Source: Pleodorina starrii
Lineage: Eukaryota > Chlorophyta > Chlorophyceae > Chlamydomonadales > Volvocaceae
Direction of reading: 5' to 3'
Assembly (NCBI GenBank): GCA_030267565.1
Contig: BRXU01000026.1
Span: forward strand, 310,001-374,000
Length of the DNA: 64,000 nt
A model generated the notes under the pieces. It did not search any database, was not told the origin of the DNA, and worked only from the letters and a program-made list of their open reading frames with translations. Made by a program: the position numbers and the translations under genes. Shown here one piece after another: positions 58,301-64,000 of the stretch; the stretch's first letter is position 1, and every line of letters starts with the position of its first letter.

Positions 58301-61300
58301 GGTGCGTGGAGGGGCAGAGGGCGGGGCGGAGGGCTGGGTAGAGGGCGGGTCAGGGAAGGGCTGGGTAGAGGGCGGGGCAGGGAAGGGCTGGGTAGAGGGC
58401 GGGGCAGGGAAGGGCTGGGTAGAGGGCGGGGCAGGGAAGGGCTGGGTAGAGGGCGGGGCAGGGAAGGGCTGGGTAGAGGGCGGGGCAGGGAAGGGCTGGG
58501 CAGGGGGCGGGGCAGGGAAGGGCTGGGTAGAGGGCGGGGCAGGGAAGGGCTGGGTAGAGGGCGGGGCAGGGACGGGCGGGGTAGCGGGCGGGGCAGGGAA
58601 GGGCTGGGTAGAGGGCGGGGCAGGGAAGGGCTGGGTAGAGGGCGGGGCAGGGAAGGGCTGGGTAGAGGGCGGGTCAGGGAAGGGCTGGGTAGAGGGCGGG
58701 GCAGGGAAGGGCTGGGTAGAGGGCGGGGCAGGGAAGGGCTGGGCAGGGGGCGGGGCAGGGAAGGGCTGGGCAGGAGGCGGGGCAGAGGGCTGGGCGGGGA
58801 GTTGCTGTAGGGGGTGAGGTGACGGCGAAAGCGCAGCGCAGCGGGGCGGGGCGGGGCGGGGGGGGGGGGGAACTGGGCGGCTGAGAGGGGGGTTGGGGGG
58901 GTTATTGGGTCGTCGGTGCAGAGTCCGGGCGAGTGTGCGGCTGGGTGTCTGGGTGCCGGGGGTGTCTCGGCGCGGCGCGGAAAGGGCGGGGAAGGGCTGG
59001 GTTGCATTCCATTCTTGCACATTCACTCTTCAACCCTGCTTCACACCCCCCCTTGGCTGCCCTCCCGTCCACCCGCCCACTCGCCCACCCGCCCCCAGGC
59101 TCCTTCCAGGGGGGCGCCTCCTTCTGCGCCACCCGCGGCCTGCTCTTCCTGCTCTTCCCGAGGTGCCTGCGTGCCCGCGCCTGTCACGTGTTGGAGTGTG
59201 CTGCGTGCTGCGCTGTGTGCTGTGCTGTGCTGCAGCGCTGCGCTGTGCTGTGCTGTGCTGTGTTTTGGGCTGTGAAATGCTGTGCTGTCCTTGGAGGTGT
59301 GCTGTGGAGTGCGCTGTGCTGTGCTGTGCTGTGCTGTGCTGTGCTTTGAGGCCGTGCCAACCTCAGGCGCATGGGGACAGCGGAACCGTCAAGAGCGCCG
59401 CCAACTAACCGAACTACTGTCACCTAACCTAACTAACTGTCAACTAACCGCAACACACACGAGGCGCCCGCAGGATCAACCCAACCCAACCCAGGGTTCT
59501 GGGTCCGTTCGCTAACGCCGTCTCCTCCTCCTTCTCCGCTGCGGTATTTTCTTTTTACCCAGCTCAGCCCGCAACCCGCTTTGAATCCTGTGCCGCCAAA
59601 AGCTCCCATCCCTTGTCTGGCTCCACGAGGTCATGCGCCCGGGCCCCAAATAGACGCGGCACCCCTGTTCGTACTGTCGTACGCCATCTGCCTGTCGTAC
59701 ACCCCCCCGTTCCCGTTCCGTTATTTTATAAAGGAGCATATCACTCCCTGAACCCCCCCGTTCCCCCGTAGGGAGATTATTGTATACGACACAGAGCTCG
59801 GCACGCCCGTCGCCTCCCGGCCGCTGCCCCCCGGCGCGCCGCCCTTCTCCAGCCTGCTTGGGGTGTACGGCAGCGGAGTGAGCGGCGGTACGGGAGATGA
59901 GGGCGGCTGCGACTGCCTCTACGTGGGACACGTGGACGGGGGCGTGTCCGTATTCGTACGGCAGCCGGGTGGGTGCGGCTGCCTGCGTGGGGTGTGTTTG
60001 CGTGTGCGTGTGTGTGTGTGTGTTGGAGGGGGGGTGGCCCGTCGGGATTTAGGAGTTACCCACTCGTTACCTCTGGCCATCCTCCAGAGACGCGACCGCC
60101 CCCTGCCAACCCCCCGCACCCGCACCCGCACCCGCAACCTCTGGCCCCTCTGCCCTCTCCCCTCGTCGCCGTCGCTCTGGTGTACGCCTACATCCTCGTC
60201 CCACACCATTCCGGTGTTCTTTATCCGACAGCCTTACCATTTCACCTGCTTCTTGCCTGCCAGCCAGCTTGCCTACCGGTATGGGTTTTGCTACCCACCC
60301 ACCCCGCCCAACGCCTCCCGCCCCCTAAGCGCTGCGGTTTCATCTTTGTTTACCCTTTCTCTTTATCAACCCTAAACCTAGGAAGGGCCCAGAACCCCTC
60401 CCACACAGTACCGTAACGATAATAAGTTACTATACCTACTAACCACCATACTTACTTGCTAGACCTACTAACCGCCATTTCTCCATCGAACCTAGTCCTT
60501 TCTTTACCCCCATCTCCGGCCCCCGCCCCTCTCCCCCCCCCCCCTCCTCCCCCCGCCTCGACACCGCGGCGGCTCAGCTCTGACTCGCTACAGCTCCTCG
60601 GTTTGCGAACAACGCCCCCCTGCTGCTGCTTGCAGGTTGACCCCTCTGTTCTTTTGCAGACGGACGGGAAGGATTTTTCTGAAACGTAACCGGTTACGGG
60701 CTCCGGCCTACACGTGGATGACCCTCCCTTCCTTCCCCCTCTCCCACACACCCTTTCTCATCCCCCCCCCAAACCACGGAGACTTATTGTCCGCAGCAGC
60801 TAGGTGACTCATGTTATATAATGGAGCATACCACACCCTTCCCCCCCTCCCCCCCCACACACCCTTTCCCCCCACCCCACCCTTTCCCCCCCTACCTGCA
60901 GGCGAGCTCCGTTACCAGGTGGCCTGCGCGGGCCGCCTCACTCCCACCCCTCTGAGGGGCAGCAAGCCGCCCCCCGCACTGCTGGCGGTGTGTGGGGGGC
61001 TGTGGCGCTGCAGAACGGGATGGGAGGGGGCGCATGGCGGCGGCGGGGGCGGCGGCGGCGGCGCGGGCGCGTCGCCGGGGGCTGGAGGCGGTGCGGCGGC
61101 GGCTTCTGGGATGGCTACGGGTTCAGCGTCGGGCGGAGGGGCGGGTCCGCAGGTGGGTTGGGCTGGTGGTTGGTGGTTGCTCGAACCAGCTCAAGCTGGT
61201 GGTTCGGTTTCGGACTCTTTCGGTTGCTGGCTGCTTTGCGGATTGCTGGCTGGGTACCGGTAGTAGAACGATACCGCAGCGGGGGGTGGGGGGTGGGGAC

Positions 61301-64000
61301 GTAGGCGACTGAGCGAGAACCCATCGATAGAACCCATCGATAATAGCGGTACTCCTACCAGGCGGCAGAGCGGTCCGACCTGCCCAATACCGCAAGAGCT
61401 GCGACCGGGTCGCCGCCGGCTGGGTAGCTACTAGCTAGGGACTGGTGCTGGGAGGCCCCCAGCGGGGCAGGGCCCGGGGGGGGCGGGGGTGTCCCGCTCG
61501 GCGCGTCCGTGGGTGTGTCGGGGTCTGGCAGTTGCGGCCAACCCCACCCTCCTCACCCCCACCCCCACCCCCAAAACCCCAAATGCCCGGCCCCCCCCTC
61601 CCACTCATGTTGTATAATGGAGCATATCACTTCCTACCCCCCCCCTCCGTTCGCTAACGCCGTCTCCGTCTCCGCTGCGGTATCTTCTTTTTACCTCCTC
61701 CCTTCCATCTCCCCTCCCCCTTTTCCCCCCGCCCCCGCTGTCCGCCCCCCCCCTCCCCAGCTCATCCACGCGGCCACTCAGCGCCTCCGAGCAGCCTTCC
61801 TCCCCCCGGGACACTCCCACACGCCCCACCAGGCCCATAACCACACCACCAACCAGGCCCACACCCAGGCCCACACCCAGGGCCCCAGCTCCGGCGGCGG
61901 CCACCCACAGAGCTCCCCCAGCCCCTCGGGGGGACACGGAGCCGCCGCACAACCGCACCCGCACCCGCACCCACAGGTTCAGACGGGAGGGGGGACGCAG
62001 CCGCAGCAGGCGGGGCCGCAGCAGGCGGCCGCTGGTCAGGGGGGCAGCGGAGGCTCGAGTGGGGGGGCGGGTGCGGGTGAGGGGGCGGAGGGGGCGTCCG
62101 GCGGCTTGTCGCCGCGACCCGGCCCTGGCCCCGGTGCCGCTGCGGCTGCGGGGGCCTCTTGGGCTGTGGGTGGAGATGCGAGGTGAGGGGTGAGGGGTGA
62201 GGGGTGAGGGGTGAGGGGTGAGGGGTGAGGGGTGAGGGGTGAGGGGTGAGGGGTGAGGGGCGCAAGCGCGGCCGCCTGACGCTGTTGTTGGCGATAGGGA
62301 GGGAGGGAGGGAGGGAGGGGGGTTGGGGCGGGTACGAGGGGGGTTTGGAGCCGAGGACGGGGGACGTCTCCACGTATAGGCTGGAACCCAGGGGGGGGCG
62401 ACGTGTATCCGATGTCGTATGGGCGGGGCATCACCCGACGTGTGCATACCGGTATGTCGCTCGTAATGACCTGACGGAATGGGCGGCCGGCCGGACGGAC
62501 GGATGGACGAGTGTGCGTGTGTGTGTGTATGTGTGTTCCTCGAACCCCCCACCAGTCGAACCCCCGCGGCCTCCTCGCGGCCTCCTCGCGGCCTCCTCGC
62601 GGCCTCCTCGCGCGGCATTGGTCTGCTTGCCGCTCCCATCCCTTACGCCCGCGACGCCCCTCCCCTCTCCCTTTCCCTTACACACGCGCCCCTGCCCTCC
62701 CTTGCCCTCACCTCCCCTCCCCTCGCCCTCCCGCCCTCCCTTGTCACCCCCTCCCCCAGGGCCTCCTCCCCCTCCCCCTCCTCTTCGCAGCAGCACCCCC
62801 ACCCTGCCTCCCACCCCCACCCCGCCTCCCACCCCGCCTCCCAACTGGTTGTGCTAATGGCCCTAACATCGGACGGCCGGGTGTGGCGGTGGGACGCGCC
62901 CCTGCCCCAGCCCCCACCCCACCTCCCACCGCCGCCGCTGCACCGCCCGGGCACCCCACGCCCCCACCCGCACCCCCACCCCCCGGCGCATCACCGGCCC
63001 CCCCTGCTCGCCCCCCCCGCCCCCCGCCTGTCCGGCCTGCTTCACACGCTGCCGTCCGCTGTCATCACCTTTGCGATTTATCCGCGGCCGGTGGCGGCGG
63101 CGTCGCTTCGGGGGCTGGGGGCGGGCGTGGGGGCGGGGGCGGGGGCGGCAGGGGGTGTGGTGGAGGGGGGTGGGGAGGGGGGTTGTGGCGGGGTGGGCGT
63201 GGTTCTGCTGGGGGCGGCGGGGACGGTGGGGGGCGGCTTGGAGCTGTTCACAGTGCAGAGGGGGCTGGTGAGTGAGGGAGGGGGAGTGAGGGGGGGAGTG
63301 AGGGGGGGGAGTGGAGCGAGGGGAGCGAGGGGGCGGGGGCGAGTAGTAAGGGGGGGGGGTAGCGAGTAGAGTAGAGTGAGGGGGAGGGGCGGGGCGGGCG
63401 GGTGAGGAGGGTGGGCGAGTGTGTATGTGTGTGTGTGAGAGAGAGAGAGAGAGGGAGAGGGAGGGAGAGAGGCGGGCTGGCGGGCGGGCCGATGAGGAGG
63501 GGTGAGACTCGGGCGGACACCAGGGTATGGAGATGGAAGGAGGCGGGAGAGGGGAGAGGGGAGGGGGGGAGGGGGCGGGTGGTGTGTGGGATTTGGTTGG
63601 TTGGAAGGGCGTTGGGGCAGGGCGGGTGTATGTGTGGGTTGTGTGTGTTTTCGGGGGTAAGAAAAAGGAAAAAAGACACCGCAGCGAGGGAAGGGAACGG
63701 AGGCGTGTTTTCTACCCCCATCCCAGATGTGGTTTCGGGGGCAGGGAATCTGGGAACCGCAGAGAGAAAGGTCGCCGCACGAGCAGCGGGCACATCCACA
63801 GTCCACAGTCCCGTCCTGCCAGACGACCTACGGTACCTCCTCCCGACATGGGCGGTGGTGTGAGCGCCCACAACAACGTCCGGACACCCCCTCCGCCCCC
63901 CCTCCCCCACACATGCCGCGAAACGCCCTATGCCCCCCCACCCCCCACCCCCCCGCAGGTGTCGCCGCTGTCGCTGCACGTCGCGTCCTCCCTCGCTATC
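55344..64000 (+). CDS. WDR11: WDR11, WD-repeat protein (5' part, 12 exons, runs off the window)
   Basis: Exons 55344-55499, 55843-55913, 56419-56469, 56941-57278, 57743-57801, 58169-58301, 59099-59162, 59772-59968, 60902-61152, 61761-62182, 62760-63267 and 63959-64000 (continuing) stay in one frame. WDR11 is a beta-propeller scaffold that, with FAM91A1, tethers endosome-derived vesicles at the trans-Golgi; in animals it is also linked to ciliogenesis. Matches to the human protein in order include [101 protein letters not shown] and the [29 protein letters not shown] block. Gly-, His-, Gln- and Pro-rich insertions in exons 4 and 9-11 enlarge it. Introns carry many family A-D repeats. Confidence 0.9.
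56364..56400 (+). repeat. Dispersed repeat family C, WDR11 intron 2
   Basis: TTCGTCTCCGCTGCGGTATC then a C tract, ending about 19 bases before exon 3. Confidence 0.75.
56547..56595 (+). repeat. Dispersed repeat family A, WDR11 intron 3
   Basis: CCGCAGTGTCTCGTTATATA then ATGGAGTATATCACCTCCCTG, about 345 bases before exon 4; an exception to the close-to-exon pattern. Confidence 0.75.
57279..57432. repeat. GGGTGGGT tract with telomere-like units
   Basis: Two copies of a block with TTTAGGGGTTTAGGGTTG and then GGGAGTGGGTG repeats start right at the exon 4 donor of WDR11. Confidence 0.8.
57655..57698 (+). repeat. Dispersed repeat family D, WDR11 intron 4
   Basis: GGCTTCTCGTTTCTTTCTTG then CACAATCACTCTTCAACCC, 45 bases before exon 5. 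Confidence 0.77.
57847..57885 (-). repeat. Antisense family B, WDR11 intron 5
   Basis: GGGGGGTATCCACGTATAGG then CCGGAGCCCGTGAACGG, 45 bases after the exon 5 donor. Confidence 0.8.
58319..58804. repeat. 27-bp minisatellite in WDR11 intron 6
   Basis: About 17 units of GGGCTGGGTAGAGGGCGGGG plus CAGGGAA. It makes spurious long Gly/Arg and Pro/Ser frames on both strands. Confidence 0.95.
59004..59038 (+). repeat. Dispersed repeat family D, WDR11 intron 6
   Basis: A shortened copy (CATTCTTGCACATTCACTCT TC), 60 bases before exon 7. Confidence 0.68.
59502..59560 (+). repeat. Dispersed repeat family C, WDR11 intron 7
   Basis: GGTCCGTTCGCTAACGCCGT and TCTCCGCTGCGGTATTTTC then TTTTTACCC, a near full-length copy. 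Confidence 0.82.
59715..59759 (+). repeat. Dispersed repeat family A, WDR11 intron 7
   Basis: TTTTATAAAGGAGCATATCA then CTCCCTGAACCCCCC, ending 12 bases before exon 8. Confidence 0.8.
60688..60726 (+). repeat. Dispersed repeat family B, WDR11 intron 8
   Basis: GGGCTCCGGCCTACACGTGG then ATGACCCTCC. A family A copy follows downstream in the same intron. Confidence 0.76.
60788..60850 (+). repeat. Dispersed repeat family A, WDR11 intron 8
   Basis: A diverged leader, then ATAATGGAGCATACCACACC and a C-rich tract, 52 bases before exon 9. Confidence 0.72.
61263..61290 (-). repeat. Antisense family C fragment, WDR11 intron 9
   Basis: GAACGATACCGCAGCGGGG, about 110 bases after the exon 9 donor. Confidence 0.6.
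61601..61645 (+). repeat. Dispersed repeat family A, WDR11 intron 9
   Basis: ACTCATGTTGTATAATGGAG then CATATCACTTCC, joined to a family C copy. Confidence 0.75.
61646..61698 (+). repeat. Dispersed repeat family C, WDR11 intron 9
   Basis: CCGTTCGCTAACGCCGTCTC, then the CTCCGCTGCGGTATC core and a TTTTTACC end. It is the clearest family C copy and lies 62 bases before exon 10. Confidence 0.85.
62182..62259. repeat. Heptanucleotide array (GAGGGGT)n
   Basis: About 11 units, beginning exactly at the exon 10 donor of WDR11, so the donor GTGAGG is itself part of the repeat. Confidence 0.93.
62358..62398 (-). repeat. Antisense family B, WDR11 intron 10
   Basis: GGGGGACGTCTCCACGTATA then GGCTGGAACCC, about 175 bases into the intron. 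Confidence 0.7.
63651..63705 (-). repeat. Antisense family C, WDR11 intron 11
   Basis: GGGGGTAAGAAAAAGG followed by ACACCGCAGCGAGGG. The order matches a reversed family C element. Confidence 0.75.

Noticed and set aside
58084..59022. Long Pro/Ser and Gly/Arg frames
   Set aside because: They are created by the 27-bp minisatellite in WDR11 intron 6.
1..64000. CRISPR arrays, bacterial operons or prophage
   Set aside because: Spliced eukaryotic genes fill the window, and the tandem repeats lack the direct repeat and spacer pattern.

Overview
The window is nuclear DNA of a GC-rich green alga, most likely a chlamydomonadalean (volvocine-type) species. This is inferred from very GC-rich genes with many small exons, a TGTAA polyadenylation-type signal, interstitial TTTTAGGG telomere-type repeats, an intron-bearing tRNA-Leu(CAG), and Ala/Gln/Gly/Pro homopolymer insertions inside conserved proteins. 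Species was not determined.

Layout. Positions 1-9987 are a tandem array of about 13 units of 761-781 bp. Each unit carries one minus-strand, intron-containing tRNA-Leu(CAG) gene or relic. About 350 bp further on starts a 28-exon plus-strand gene (10332-27876) for an M16 metallopeptidase of the insulin-degrading-enzyme type; every exon junction was phased by hand into one 1341-residue frame. A single-exon minus-strand SAM methyltransferase (30367-31656) and a two-exon plus-strand coiled-coil protein (33289-34570) follow. Next is an 11-exon minus-strand gene (36571-40514) for a secreted or Golgi CAP59-like (GT69) glycosyltransferase that ends in a jacalin-like lectin domain. Just upstream of its start lies a 4855-bp DNA transposon (40902-45756) with perfect 171-bp terminal inverted repeats, two element ORFs and an internal 182-bp satellite. 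Positions 45757-49986 hold no gene I can support. A six-exon VPS29 (retromer) gene occupies 49987-53285. The 5' part of a WDR11 gene runs from 55344 off the right edge.

Shared biology. VPS29 and WDR11 sit in tandem and both families act in endosome-to-Golgi retrieval and tethering; the glycosyltransferase is also a secretory-pathway protein. No operon-like logic is implied.

The most unusual signal is a set of at least four short dispersed repeat families (A-D here) concentrated in the introns of the M16, VPS29 and WDR11 genes. Sense copies mostly lie just upstream of 3' splice sites, with a C-rich edge merging into the polypyrimidine tract. Antisense copies mostly lie in the 5' part of introns, with a G-rich edge towards the donor. 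This resembles introner-type or splice-site-carrying mobile elements. The GT69 gene lacks them.
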